A stretch of DNA of 45,068 bases from Sphingomonas bacterium (GTDB lineage Bacteria; Pseudomonadota; Alphaproteobacteria; Sphingomonadales; Sphingomonadaceae). The DNA lies in NCBI RefSeq assembly GCF_903642285.1, contig NZ_CAHJWJ010000025.1:1-45068 (forward strand), written 5' to 3'. Both the position numbers and the translations under genes were made by a program. The notes beneath the pieces were generated by a model. The model ran no database searches and had not been told where the DNA came from. It saw only the letters and a program-made list of their open reading frames with translations. Shown here one piece after another: positions 34,741-43,389 of this stretch; positions within the stretch are counted from its first letter, which is position 1, and each line of letters opens with the position of its first letter.

Positions 34741-35481
34741 CTACCAGTCCCCCGCGGCCGCCATCCACAACGCCACCGCCGCTGCCGCCGCGGTGTCCGC
34801 GCGCAGGATGCGGGGGCCGAGGGTGATGCCGGTCGCGGCGGGCAGCGCGCGGATCAGGCCACGTTCCTCGTCGTCGAAGCCGCCTTCGGGGCCGATCAGG
34901 ATCGCCGCGGGGCCGGGGCGGTCGCGCATCGCCGCCAGCGCTGGCGCGCCGCCGGTCTCGTCGGCGAAGAACAGCGCGCGAGTCGCGGGCCAGTCGCGCA
35001 GCATGGCGGCGAGCTTCACCGGTTCGGCGACCGCGGGCAGCGCGGTGCGGCCGCATTGCTCCGCCGCCTCGATCATATGCGCGTGCAGCCGGTCGGTATT
35101 CGTCTTGTCGACGATCGTCCGCCGCGTGACGACGGGGACGAAGCGCGCGACGCCCAGCTCGCACGCCTTTTCCGCCATCCAGTCGATCCGGCCCTTCTTG
35201 ATCGGCGCGGCGCACAGCCACAGGTCGGGGACGGGTTCACGCGGGTGCAGGTGCTGCGTGACGTCGAGCGTCATCGACCGCCGCCCGACATCGCGCGCGA
35301 TGGCGAGCCATTCGCCGGTCGTGTCGTCGAACAGCTTGAGCGGATCGCCGACCTTCGTCCGCATGACGCCGACGAGGTAATGCGCCTGCGGGCCGTCGAT
35401 CGTGATCGGCCCCGGGGCGAGCGGGGTCTCGACGAACAGCCGCGGGGTCGAGCGCGGGGGCCAGGCGGGGATGGCGGTCAT
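34741..35481 (-). CDS. rsmE: 16S rRNA (uracil-1498-N3) methyltransferase
   Basis: A 246-residue SPOUT-type methyltransferase. The N-terminal PUA-like domain (RLFVETPL, HYLVGVMRTKVGDPLKLFD) recognises 16S rRNA. The C-terminal knotted domain has APIKKGRIDWMAEKACELGV, the SAM-binding LIGPEGGFDDEE and LGPRILRADTAAAAAV. The ATG at 35481 is used because the PUA strand follows; the 32-residue extension upstream lacks similarity. It acts on assembled 30S subunits. Confidence 0.95.
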   Translation of the reverse strand: MTAIPAWPPRSTPRLFVETPLAPGPITIDGPQAHYLVGVMRTKVGDPLKLFDDTTGEWLAIARDVGRRSMTLDVTQHLHPREPVPDLWLCAAPIKKGRIDWMAEKACELGVARFVPVVTRRTIVDKTNTDRLHAHMIEAAEQCGRTALPAVAEPVKLAAMLRDWPATRALFFADETGGAPALAAMRDRPGPAAILIGPEGGFDDEERGLIRALPAATGITLGPRILRADTAAAAAVALWMAAAGDW

Positions 35482-35569
35482 GGGGCAGTGGTAACGGGGG
35501 TTTGGTGTCGCGTCATGCGGAACACAGTCTTGGGCTCCGGGGTCGATGAGGGTTGATCGGATGCGCATG

Positions 35570-35601
35570 ATCCCCACCCCGGCCTTCGCCGGGGTGGGGA
35601 T
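35570..35601. terminator. GC-rich perfect hairpin, dispersed type
   Basis: ATCCCCACCCCGGC, a CTTC loop and the exact complement form a 14-base perfect stem. It lies between rsmE and a small membrane gene, both of which run leftwards. Highly similar GGGGTGGGGAT palindromes are common between sphingomonad genes. It probably terminates the transcript of the small gene at 35662-35817. Confidence 0.6.
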
Positions 35602-35661
35602 CTACTCTCGCCATAGGGGTCGGCGGAAGACGGCACCGGGATCAAGGCTTGCAACGCCCGA

Positions 35662-35817
35662 TCACCGTCGTCGCCATACCCCGCGCAGCACCAGACCCAC
35701 GACCACCAGCGTCGCCACGCCTCCCAGCACGGCGACGCTCACCATCCCGCCCACGCGCAGGATGGCCCAGAACAGTGCCTCCACGAAGCGGCCGACGGCG
35801 ACGGAGAGTCCGATCAT
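35662..35817 (-). CDS. Small single-pass membrane protein
   Basis: A 51-residue open frame starting MIGLSVAVGRFVEALFWAIL. A long hydrophobic segment (about residues 22-45: GGMVSVAVLGGVATLVVVGLV) is followed by a basic end (RGVWRRR), the usual topology of a small inner-membrane protein with a cytoplasmic tail. The ATG at 35817 lies 53 bases from the divergent ubiA start. No known family is recognised. The call rests on composition and position only. Confidence 0.5.
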   Translation of the reverse strand: MIGLSVAVGRFVEALFWAILRVGGMVSVAVLGGVATLVVVGLVLRGVWRRR

Positions 35818-35870
35818 GCGGCCACCCTGGCACGACTTGAAGGCGGGACGAAGGCGCGGCAAGGGACGAT

Positions 35871-36776
35871 ATGGTCGATATCGTCCCCGACAGCGAACAT
35901 CGCGGATTGGTCGCCCGGCTTCCGCCAAGGCTGCGCGGACTGGCGCTGCTGGCGCGGTTCGATCGGCCGACGGGCGTGTGGCTGCTGTTCTGGCCTGGTG
36001 CCTGGGGTGTCGCGCTGGCGGGCGGGATCGCCGGGCATTGGCCGCTGATCCTCTGGCTGCTGCTCGGCAGCATCGCGATGCGCGGCGCGGGGTGCGTCTA
36101 CAACGACATCGTCGACCGCGATCTGGATGCGCAGGTCGCACGGACGCTGGCGCGGCCGATCCCCAGCGGGCTGGTGTCCATCCGGCTCGCCTGGGGGTGG
36201 CTGGTAGTGCTGTGCCTCGTGGGGCTGGTCGTGCTGCTCCAGCTGCACCCGCTCGCCGCCGGAGTCGCGGTCGCGAGCCTTGCGCCCGTCGCCGCCTATC
36301 CCTTCATGAAGCGGATCACCTGGTGGCCGCAGGCGTGGCTGGGGATCGTGTTCTCCTGGGCGCTGCTCGTCGGCTGGAGCGAGGTCGCGCGCGATCTGTC
36401 GGCTCCGATGTGGCTGCTGTACGCCGGGTCGATCGCCTGGGTGATCGGCTACGACACGATCTACGCGCTGCAGGACCGCGAGGACGATGCGCTGATCGGG
36501 GTGCGATCGTCCGCGCTTCGCATGGGGGGGCACGTGCGTGGCGGAATCGCCGGGTTCTACGCCGCGGCGACGGCATTGTGGGCGGCGGCGGTCTGGCTGG
36601 TGCGGCCCGATCCGTTCGCGTTGCTGGCGCTGCTGCCGGCGGCGGCGCATCTGGCGTGGCAGGTTGCGACGCTGGTGCCGGCGGACGGCGCGAATACACT
36701 GGCGCGGTTCCGGTCGAACCGGGTGGCGGGGCTCCTGGTGTTCGCGGCGTGCGTGGTGGTGGGGAGCGCGGGGTAA
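35871..36776 (+). CDS. ubiA: 4-hydroxybenzoate polyprenyltransferase
   Basis: A 301-residue membrane prenyltransferase of ubiquinone synthesis, which attaches the polyprenyl chain to 4-hydroxybenzoate. There are about eight or nine hydrophobic segments. The first Asp-rich motif is NDIVDRDLDAQV (about residues 80-91) and the second is YALQDREDDALIGV (about residues 199-212); both bind the diphosphate through Mg. RTLARPIPSG after the first motif is typical. The ATG at 35871 has AAGGGA a few bases upstream. Confidence 0.94.
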   Translation: MVDIVPDSEHRGLVARLPPRLRGLALLARFDRPTGVWLLFWPGAWGVALAGGIAGHWPLILWLLLGSIAMRGAGCVYNDIVDRDLDAQVARTLARPIPSGLVSIRLAWGWLVVLCLVGLVVLLQLHPLAAGVAVASLAPVAAYPFMKRITWWPQAWLGIVFSWALLVGWSEVARDLSAPMWLLYAGSIAWVIGYDTIYALQDREDDALIGVRSSALRMGGHVRGGIAGFYAAATALWAAAVWLVRPDPFALLALLPAAAHLAWQVATLVPADGANTLARFRSNRVAGLLVFAACVVVGSAG

Positions 36777-36794
36777 GCTCCGTCCTGCCGGCCC

Positions 36795-36859
36795 GTCCCG
36801 GCATCCAGAGCAACAGGCGATGATGCTCCTGGCGCTGGATCCCGGGACCGGCCCGGGAT
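36795..36859. repeat. Nested palindromic element between ubiA and pmbA
   Basis: GTCCCGGCATCCAGAGC (36795-36811) pairs with GCGCTGGATCCCGGGAC (36832-36848). Overlapping it, ATCCCGGG-ACCGG-CCCGGGAT (36839-36859) is a perfect 8-base stem. The ATCCCGGG...CCCGGGATGACG pattern is a common dispersed repeat in related genomes and may end the ubiA transcript. Confidence 0.6.
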
Positions 36860-36916
36860 GACGAAGGAGAACCCAATCCACTGGCGCTCCGCCCGCCGCG
36901 GCCCTAGATCGCGCTC

Positions 36917-38263
36917 ATGCTCGAACCCGACACCGCGCGTGCGCGCGCCACCGATATCGTCGACCGCGCGCGCAAGGCCGGGGCGGATGCCGCCGATGCG
37001 GTCGTCGCTGCCGATGCCTCGCTCGACATCTCCGTCCGCCTCGGCAAGCTGGAGGATGTCGGCCGGTCGGAAAGCGCGGAGCTCGGCTTGCGCGTGTTTG
37101 TCGGGCGCAGGAATGCGAGCGTCTCCACCTCCGACCTGTCCGACGCCTCGTTGAACCAATTGGTCGAGCGCGCGGTGGCGATGGCGCGCGAGGCGCCCGA
37201 GGACGCGTGGGCGGGGCTGGCACCGCAGGAACGGCTGCTGCACGGCGATCCGCCGCTGCTCGATCTCGACGACGGCGCGGATGTCGCGCCGGAGACGCTG
37301 CGCGACGCCGCGCTGGCGGCGGAGGATGCGGCGCGTGCGGTACCGGGCGTGACCAACAGTGAAGGCGGCGGGGCGAGTGCGTCGCGCGGCGTCTGGGCGG
37401 TCGCGACGAGCCACGGCTTCGCCGGTGGCTATGCGACGACCTCGCATGGTCTGTCGGCCAGCGTGCTGGCGGGGCAGGGCGGCGCGATGCAGCGCGATTA
37501 CGCACACCACGCCGCCCGCCGCCGCGCGCATCTCGACGCACCCGACGCGATCGGCCGGCGCGCGGGCGAGCGCGCGGTGGCACGGGTCGATCCCGGCCGG
37601 CTGGCGAGCGGGCCGATGACCGTGGTCTACGACCCGCGCGTCGGATCCTCGCTGCTCGGCCACCTGATCGGCGCGATCGGCGGGCAGGCGATCACGCGCA
37701 AGACCAGTTTCCTGCTCGATGCGCTCGGCACCCGCGTGTTCGCCGAGGAAATCACGATAGCGGACGACCCGCACCGCCCGCACGGCCTGCGATCGCGCCC
37801 GTTCGACGGCGAGGGACTGCCGGTGTCCCCGACCAGCATCGTCGAGGACGGGATGCTGGAGACCTGGCTGCTCGACTCCGCCAGCGCGCGGCAATTGGGG
37901 CTGGAGCCGACCGGCCATGCCGCGCGCGGGATCGGCGGCGCACCGGGGGTGATGACGAGCAATCTGTACATGGCCGCGGGGCATGTCCCGCCCGAGACGC
38001 TGATCGCGGACATCGCGTCGGGCGTGTACGTCACCGAATTGATCGGCATGGGCGTCAACGGGGTGACCGGCGATTACAGCCGCGGCGCGGCGGGCTTCCG
38101 GATCGAGAACGGAGAGATCGCCGGGCCGGTCGCCGAATTCACGATCGCGGGCAATCTGCGCGACATGTTCCTGGCGCTGACCCCCGCGAACGACCTGGTG
38201 TTTCGCTACGGGATCAATCTGCCGACGGTGCGGATCGACGGGATGACGGTGGCGAGTGGCTGA
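36917..38263 (+). CDS. pmbA: PmbA/TldE-type metalloprotease-complex subunit
   Basis: A 448-residue member of the TldD/PmbA (TldE) family. TldD/TldE heterodimers degrade unfolded peptides and trim modified peptides such as microcins; the metal and active site are on TldD. Family blocks include SESAELGLRVFVGRRNAS near residues 56-73, TVVYDPRVGSSLLGHL, KTSFLLDALGTRVFAEEI and YVTELIGMGVNGVTGDYSRG. It lacks the TldD HExxxH site, fitting TldE. No tldD is next to it in this window. It overlaps the downstream phosphatase by 8 bases. Confidence 0.92.
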   Translation: MLEPDTARARATDIVDRARKAGADAADAVVAADASLDISVRLGKLEDVGRSESAELGLRVFVGRRNASVSTSDLSDASLNQLVERAVAMAREAPEDAWAGLAPQERLLHGDPPLLDLDDGADVAPETLRDAALAAEDAARAVPGVTNSEGGGASASRGVWAVATSHGFAGGYATTSHGLSASVLAGQGGAMQRDYAHHAARRRAHLDAPDAIGRRAGERAVARVDPGRLASGPMTVVYDPRVGSSLLGHLIGAIGGQAITRKTSFLLDALGTRVFAEEITIADDPHRPHGLRSRPFDGEGLPVSPTSIVEDGMLETWLLDSASARQLGLEPTGHAARGIGGAPGVMTSNLYMAAGHVPPETLIADIASGVYVTELIGMGVNGVTGDYSRGAAGFRIENGEIAGPVAEFTIAGNLRDMFLALTPANDLVFRYGINLPTVRIDGMTVASG

Positions 38264-39044
38264 CCCGGCCACCGCGGACCTGGCACAGGCGATCGCGGCG
38301 GCATCGGCGGAGGCCGGGCAGATGGCGCTCGCGCGCTGGCGGACCGAATTCCGCGCGTGGGAAAAGGAAGAAGGCAGCCCGGTGTGCGAGGTCGATCTCG
38401 ACGTCGACCGGATGCTGCGCGCGCGGCTGGGCGCGCTGATCCCGGCGGCGGGCTGGTTGTCCGAGGAGACCGCGGACGATCCGGCAAGGCTGGCGTGCGA
38501 TCATGTCTGGGTGGTCGACCCGATCGACGGCACGCGCGACTATATCCGCGGGCGGCGTGGGTGGTGCGTGTCGGTGGCGTTGGTCGAACGGGGGCAGCCG
38601 GTGATCGCGGTGCTGGACGCGCCGGCGCGGCGCGAACGCTGGATCGCGGTGGCGGGCGCGGGGGCATCGCGCAACGGCGTGACGCTGGCGGCGGGACCGC
38701 GCGCGACGCTGGCCGGCGCGCGCGTGCCCGCGGACGCGCTGCCCAAGGCGGATCGCGATTTCGTGGCGGTCGACAAACCCAATTCGATCGCGCTGCGCAT
38801 CGCGATGGTGGCGGCGGACGAGGCCGATCTGGTCGCGACGCTGCGCTGGGGCCACGAATGGGACATCGCCGCCGCCGTGCTTGTGGCCAGCGAGGCGGGT
38901 GCGGCGACGAGCGATGCGCTGGGTGGGGCGTTGAGCTTCAACAAACCCGATCCGCAGGCGTTCGGGGTACTGGCCTCCGCGCCGGGGATTCATGCGGCGG
39001 CGGTGGCGCGGCTGGCGGGGCGGGCGGCGGCGGTGCTGGGGTAG
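38256..39044 (+). CDS. Inositol-monophosphatase-family phosphatase, CysQ-like
   Basis: A 262-residue Mg-dependent phosphatase. Metal-site motifs are EVDLDVDRML, LSEET (near residue 69), the core WVVDPIDGTRDYIRG (about residues 88-102) and the C-terminal WDIAAAVLVASEAGA. DGTRDY and SVALVE fit the CysQ/HisN-like branch, which hydrolyses 3'-phosphoadenosine phosphate or related monophosphates. The start is GTG at 38256, inside the end of pmbA, so the two genes are coupled. Substrate not certain. Confidence 0.88.
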   Translation: MADPATADLAQAIAAASAEAGQMALARWRTEFRAWEKEEGSPVCEVDLDVDRMLRARLGALIPAAGWLSEETADDPARLACDHVWVVDPIDGTRDYIRGRRGWCVSVALVERGQPVIAVLDAPARRERWIAVAGAGASRNGVTLAAGPRATLAGARVPADALPKADRDFVAVDKPNSIALRIAMVAADEADLVATLRWGHEWDIAAAVLVASEAGAATSDALGGALSFNKPDPQAFGVLASAPGIHAAAVARLAGRAAAVLG

Positions 39045-39054
39045 CTCCGCGCGC

Positions 39055-39570
39055 CTATGCGCCCGCGCGTTTGGCATGCCAATCTCGGCGTACCGCCATC
39101 GTCGCCGCGATCCACAGGCCAAGCGCCGCTATAATGCCGGCTACGCCACCTCCCATCGGAGTGGGCGCGATAAAGCCGAAGATGGCCGCCAGGATGAGTA
39201 CCGTTCCCAAAACGTAGAACGGGCGGAACGCCGCGACGAAGGCGATCGGCAGAAAATGCAACCCGACGACCAGCGCCATCGCAGGCATCAGCAGATCGGG
39301 CCGATGCAGGTTGATGACGATATTGGACGAGACGAACAAGCCGACTCCCTCGGCAATGCTGCTCCACATAATGGCACGCTCCGTTCGGGTCGACGGAAGG
39401 ATTCCGATGCCTGGCATGCGAATGACGTAAGCGGCCGACAGGCCGATCGCAGCAAAGACGATGAATGGAAACGCAAGGGCCAAACCGGTAACATGTCGCT
39501 GCCAATAAAGCGTCATGGCGGCAAACACCGCCCCGAAGAAGCTCATGATGATCGCGCCCCACACTCCCAT
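39055..39570 (-). CDS. Small multi-pass membrane protein of unknown function
   Basis: A 171-residue protein with about five hydrophobic segments (residues 5-23, 30-48, 76-90, 93-110 and 118-155) and a basic C-terminal tail (RRDWHAKRAGA). No known family is recognised. It lies 17 bases downstream of the PepSY-like gene on the same strand, so it could be the last gene of the telA operon. It converges with the phosphatase gene. Confidence 0.7.
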   Translation of the reverse strand: MGVWGAIIMSFFGAVFAAMTLYWQRHVTGLALAFPFIVFAAIGLSAAYVIRMPGIGILPSTRTERAIMWSSIAEGVGLFVSSNIVINLHRPDLLMPAMALVVGLHFLPIAFVAAFRPFYVLGTVLILAAIFGFIAPTPMGGGVAGIIAALGLWIAATMAVRRDWHAKRAGA

Positions 39571-39587
39571 GCCTGCGCCTCCTGACC

Positions 39588-40043
39588 TTAGAGCAGCAGC
39601 ACCAGTGGCACCACGATCCCCGCCGCGATCAGCACCAGCGACATCCGACGCGTCGATGGTGTCGCGACCGCGATGACGAGCCCGAGTGCGGTCGTCACGA
39701 ACAGCGCGAGGGCCAGCAGGACCACGAACGGCTTTTCGGCGACGAAGCCTTCGTCGTGGTCGCCGTCGCCGCGCGCCGTCGGGGCGGGTGCGGGCGCGTG
39801 GGGCTTGCCGCCATCGGGGCCGGCCGCCGCGCTACGAGGTCGCTTGTGACCACCGATCGTCTGGTGCTTGTGCAGATTGGCGATCGCGACGATCCAGCGC
39901 GGCGGCGCGGTGTCGCCATGTCGTTCGTGCAATCCCGCGGTCTGCAACCCGCCGGTGAAGGCGAAAAACAGGATCGCGGGTGCGAAGAACACCGCGATGT
40001 AATTATGGAACAGGCGGACCTTCCGCAGCGTCTGTGCCTTCAT
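39588..40043 (-). CDS. PepSY-associated-type membrane protein
   Basis: A 151-residue protein with an N-terminal membrane helix in LFHNYIAVFFAPAILFFAFT (residues 11-30), the motif found at the start of PepSY-associated membrane proteins. A histidine/proline/alanine-rich loop follows (about residues 40-100, including HERHGD, NLHKHQTIGGHK), then two more helices (about 105-128 and 133-151). The His-rich loop could bind metal ions. It overlaps the upstream gene by ATGA. No enzymatic domain is seen. Confidence 0.7.
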   Translation of the reverse strand: MKAQTLRKVRLFHNYIAVFFAPAILFFAFTGGLQTAGLHERHGDTAPPRWIVAIANLHKHQTIGGHKRPRSAAAGPDGGKPHAPAPAPTARGDGDHDEGFVAEKPFVVLLALALFVTTALGLVIAVATPSTRRMSLVLIAAGIVVPLVLLL

Positions 40044-40762
40044 TTCGTCCCCCCGCCGACCTCGCCGTCATCCTGATATTTCATCTCGAGAAACCGTCCG
40101 CGCGTGGACAGGCTGTCGAGGTCATGCTCCGCCAGCCGCTGCGTCATCTGGCCGATCTCGTGTTCGATCAGCTTCAGCCCGTCGACCAGCTCGCCGTCCG
40201 GCGTCCGTCCGTTGCGTTCGACCTGGCGCAGCGTCGCGGGGACGCGCGCATAATCGGCGACGAAGGCGGGCAGTTGCTCGCCGATCAGGCGGCGCAGTTC
40301 CAGCGCATCCTCGGTATCCCCGTCCACCCGCGCCAGCTGCGGCGACAGCGCGTCGAGCCGGGTGCCGATCCGGTCGACCAGCGTGCGGGCGGGCGCGGGC
40401 AAGGCGGGACGCTGCGCGTCCAGCCAGCGTTCGGTCTGCGCGGGCAGCGCGCGGATGTCGACCGTGCGCAGGCGCTCGGGCGGCGGCGCGCGGCCCTGCG
40501 GCCAGACCGCGAGCAGCAGGGTGGCGGCGAGCAGTGCCGCCATCACCAGCACCGCGCCCATGATCCCGATCGGCATGACGAGGCCCACCACGAACGCCGC
40601 GATCAGGATCGCGGCATCGGCGGCGGCGATCCGCGTCAGCCGCCGCTCGATCGCGCGACCCTGGCCACGGCGGGGGCGGGGCACGGCCGGTCCGTCATGC
40701 CCCTCGCTGATCCGCGACCAGGAAGCGCGCGCCTTGGCGATCGCGTCGTCGACATCGCTCAC
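40040..40762 (-). CDS. XpaC-like protein next to telA
   Basis: A 240-residue protein starting at GTG 40762. The N-terminal 45 residues are charged, two hydrophobic segments follow (about residues 47-66 and 69-87), and the rest is predicted alpha-helical with RTVDIRALPAQTERWL and the end LEMKYQDDGEV. The architecture and position next to telA resemble the XpaC family (5-bromo-4-chloroindolyl phosphate hydrolysis protein), which regularly pairs with TelA. It starts 4 bases after the telA stop and overlaps the next gene by ATGA. Confidence 0.65.
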   Translation of the reverse strand: MSDVDDAIAKARASWSRISEGHDGPAVPRPRRGQGRAIERRLTRIAAADAAILIAAFVVGLVMPIGIMGAVLVMAALLAATLLLAVWPQGRAPPPERLRTVDIRALPAQTERWLDAQRPALPAPARTLVDRIGTRLDALSPQLARVDGDTEDALELRRLIGEQLPAFVADYARVPATLRQVERNGRTPDGELVDGLKLIEHEIGQMTQRLAEHDLDSLSTRGRFLEMKYQDDGEVGGGTK

Positions 40763-40766
40763 GGGG

Positions 40767-41978
40767 TTACATCGCCTCCAATCGGTACGTGTCCGCCGGA
40801 CCCTTCAGCGCACCCTGCTGCGCGCCCTCGGCCCGTGCGATATAGCCCTTGGACTTCTCGACCTCGTTGCCGAGTGCATTGACCGTCGTCTTCATGCTGT
40901 CGAGCGCCTTCAGCTTGAACGTGTCGATCGCGTCCATCGTGTCGTAGATATTCTGGAACGCGCGTTGCAGCGTCTCCAGCGGGATCGTCGCGGCGGCGGC
41001 CTGTTCGTGGATCCGCGCGGTGTTCGACGCGAGCAGCTTGCCGGTCGATTCGATGATGTTCGCGGTCGTCGTGTTCAGCTGCGTGATCTGTTCCAGCACG
41101 AGCCGCTGGTTCGTCAGCGCCTGCGCGACCGTCACCGCGGTACGAAGCGCGGAGACGGTGGTGGTGGACGCGCGGTCCACACCCTTCACCAGCTCGACAT
41201 TGTTCTTCTTCACGAGGTCGAGCGCGAGATAGCCCTGCACCGTCACCGCCATCTGCGTCAGCAGGTCCTGGCTGCGCTGGCGGGTGTAGAAGAGCGCGGT
41301 CTCGCGCAGCGCCTTGGCCTTGGCGGGATCGGTCGCGTCCAGCTCGTCCGCCTTCTCCTCCAGCTTCGCGTCCATCGTCTTGGTCAGATGGATCATCTGC
41401 TCCAGCCGCCCCATCGCGGTCCACAGGTTCGCGCGTTCGGTATCGATCGCGGCATTGTCCATCAGCAACTCGTCCTTGCCCGAGGCAAGGCTCTTGAGGA
41501 TCGCGCTGATATGCGTCTGCGACGAACGATATCTGTCGAAATAGCCGTTCAGCTTGCCGCCGAACGGGATGATGCCGAGCAGCTTCTTGGGCTTGGACAG
41601 CGCGCCGCTCTTGCCGGGATCGAGCTGTTCGACGACGCGGCGCAGCGCGACCAGATCCTTGCCGACGCCGCCCTCCTGATCCATCGCCTTCACCGGACGA
41701 TCGAGGAAGCGGTTCGATTGGCCCGCCGCCGCGCGGATCTCCTTTGCGCCCATCGCGGTGATCGCATCGACACGGCGTCCGAATTCGGGAGAATTGACGT
41801 CCTGCGCGACCAGATCGGTCACGAAGCCGTCGACGCGCGCGTCCAGTTCGCTCTTCTTCGTATCATCGACCGGCACCAGCCCGGATGCCCGCGTCGCGGC
41901 GACCACGGGCACCGGATCGGGGGGCGTCAGCACCAGCGCGGGTTCGGCCGTCATCGTCTCTGCCGTCGTCGCCATCAT
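40767..41978 (-). CDS. TelA-family toxic anion resistance protein
   Basis: A 403-residue cytoplasmic, mostly coiled-coil protein of the TelA/KlaA family, linked to tellurite and other stress resistance and found in envelope-stress operons. Typical blocks are FGRRVDAITAMGAKEIRAAA, LLGIIPFGGKLNGYFDRY near residues 134-151, RANLWTAMGRLEQMI and TTVSALRTAVTVAQALTNQR near residues 280-299. Tandem ATGs at 41978 and 41975 follow AGGAGGAA; spacing favours the second. First gene of an operon with the XpaC-like and PepSY-like genes. No tellurite or TerD-type genes are nearby. Confidence 0.88.
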   Translation of the reverse strand: MMATTAETMTAEPALVLTPPDPVPVVAATRASGLVPVDDTKKSELDARVDGFVTDLVAQDVNSPEFGRRVDAITAMGAKEIRAAAGQSNRFLDRPVKAMDQEGGVGKDLVALRRVVEQLDPGKSGALSKPKKLLGIIPFGGKLNGYFDRYRSSQTHISAILKSLASGKDELLMDNAAIDTERANLWTAMGRLEQMIHLTKTMDAKLEEKADELDATDPAKAKALRETALFYTRQRSQDLLTQMAVTVQGYLALDLVKKNNVELVKGVDRASTTTVSALRTAVTVAQALTNQRLVLEQITQLNTTTANIIESTGKLLASNTARIHEQAAAATIPLETLQRAFQNIYDTMDAIDTFKLKALDSMKTTVNALGNEVEKSKGYIARAEGAQQGALKGPADTYRLEAM

Positions 41979-42216
41979 TTCCTCCTCGCGGATGTATCAC
42001 CCTGACGCGAACCGCGGCTTCGTTCAAGTGTATCATGTAAATAGGACACCCGGTGCGTGCAAGCGGCGCGACCTTGGCGTGTTGCGCGAATGAATGGCCC
42101 GAAACGGATCGAGCCGCCCGAGATGCGCGTGCCAGGCCCCGCCATTCCGGATGCGCCTCGGCTTTACCGGCCCTCCTGCGGCTGTCGAGCATCGCGCATC
42201 AACGGGAGAGCCCATC

Positions 42217-42780
42217 ATGATCCGCACCGCCGCCGCCGCCATCCTGCCGATCGTCCTGCTCGCAGGATGCGCGCCGCAATCGCATCCCAGTGCGCCGGCC
42301 GCCCCCGTCGCCGAGCATATGTTGCAAGCGCCGGTTGCGCCGCCGCCTGCGCCGGTCCCGGGCACGGTCTACATCTACCGCGGCATGTCCGCCGACGCGA
42401 ATACGGGCCATGTGGACTGGGATGCGGCCAATTTCGGTATTTCCGGCGGGACGCTGTCGTTCGGCAGCGTGTCCGACAATACCCGTCCCTGCTGGCTGAA
42501 GCTCGAGGTGAACGCGCCGAACCTACCCGTGCCGGTCAATGGTGGCGGCACGATCCCGGTCACATTGCCCCAGGGCGTCCAGCAGCCCGCGTCGGCGAGC
42601 CCCTGGCCCGCGGTATTCGACAACAACCCGGCGGGCCATTGGTCGATCACCAGAGTCACGCTCGGACCCAGCAACAGCAAGGCGCAGGCGAATGCCGCGC
42701 TCGTCTTCAAATATAACGCCGATAATTTTCCGGCCGTCGCGTCCATCGTCAACGGGTCGCTCCAAAATTGCCAGAAGTGA
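42217..42780 (+). CDS. Predicted lipoprotein of unknown function
   Basis: A 187-residue protein with a lipoprotein signal: MIRTAAAAILPIVLLAGC, where Cys18 is the likely lipidated residue of lipobox LAGC. A proline/alanine-rich linker (about residues 20-48) leads to a mixed-strand domain (TVYIYRGMSADANTGHVDWD, ITRVTLGPSNSKAQ) that ends SLQNCQK. No known family is recognised. The ATG at 42217 has GGGAGAG about 7 bases upstream; the open frame further upstream is not signal-like. Presumably anchored in the cell envelope. Confidence 0.75.
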   Translation: MIRTAAAAILPIVLLAGCAPQSHPSAPAAPVAEHMLQAPVAPPPAPVPGTVYIYRGMSADANTGHVDWDAANFGISGGTLSFGSVSDNTRPCWLKLEVNAPNLPVPVNGGGTIPVTLPQGVQQPASASPWPAVFDNNPAGHWSITRVTLGPSNSKAQANAALVFKYNADNFPAVASIVNGSLQNCQK

Positions 42781-42803
42781 GCGCGGCGCGGTAGTCGTCG
42801 GCG

Positions 42804-43310
42804 ATGGGCGTCGTCTATCACGGCTTTGACTGGTCGCCGACCGAGCGGGACCTTGCGAGCATCGGCACGGTGATCGCAGCGGCGCAAGCACATGATGGCG
42901 GCGCGTTGCGCGCGCTGGGCGTGCCGGCCCTGCAGCGGGCGGTCCAGGGCGGCGATCGCTTGGCGGCGTTCGGGCTCGGCGACCATGCCTATGTCGACGG
43001 CTGGCTGTCGGTCGACGCCGTCCATCCGGCGCTGGTCGCGTTGCTGATCCTTGCGCCCGTGCTCGATCCGCTGACGGGGCCGGCGGCCGCGGCGTTGGGG
43101 CGGCAAGCGCGGTCGGCGCTCACGGGCGATATCGCCTCGGCAGGATTTACGCGGTTTTCGGCGGTCTTCGTCGGCTGGAGCGGTCCGACGACGTTCGATC
43201 ACCGGGCGCTGCCCGTGGAACTGGGACTGTGGCGCGGCGACGCCGGGGAAGCGACGGGCGGCATGCCGCGAGTTGGGGACAGGTGGCAGGCCTCGACCGC
43301 GATCTGGTGA
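42804..43310 (+). CDS. Hypothetical protein
   Basis: A 168-residue open frame, 23 bases after the lipoprotein gene. It is rich in Ala/Gly/Asp, with a hydrophobic stretch (HPALVALLILAPVL, about residues 74-87) and aromatic residues in STAIW and GVVYHGFDWSP. No domain, catalytic motif or signal peptide is recognised. It is the longest frame in a gap that would otherwise be empty, and it is followed 79 bases later by typA. A real but uncharacterised gene seems more likely than not. Confidence 0.55.
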   Translation: MGVVYHGFDWSPTERDLASIGTVIAAAQAHDGGALRALGVPALQRAVQGGDRLAAFGLGDHAYVDGWLSVDAVHPALVALLILAPVLDPLTGPAAAALGRQARSALTGDIASAGFTRFSAVFVGWSGPTTFDHRALPVELGLWRGDAGEATGGMPRVGDRWQASTAIW

Positions 43311-43389
43311 TCCGCCACCGCCCTTTCCGCAACGCACCATTTGCGCTATGGGCGCGCCCGACCGACATCCAAGACAATCAGGAATTCCC

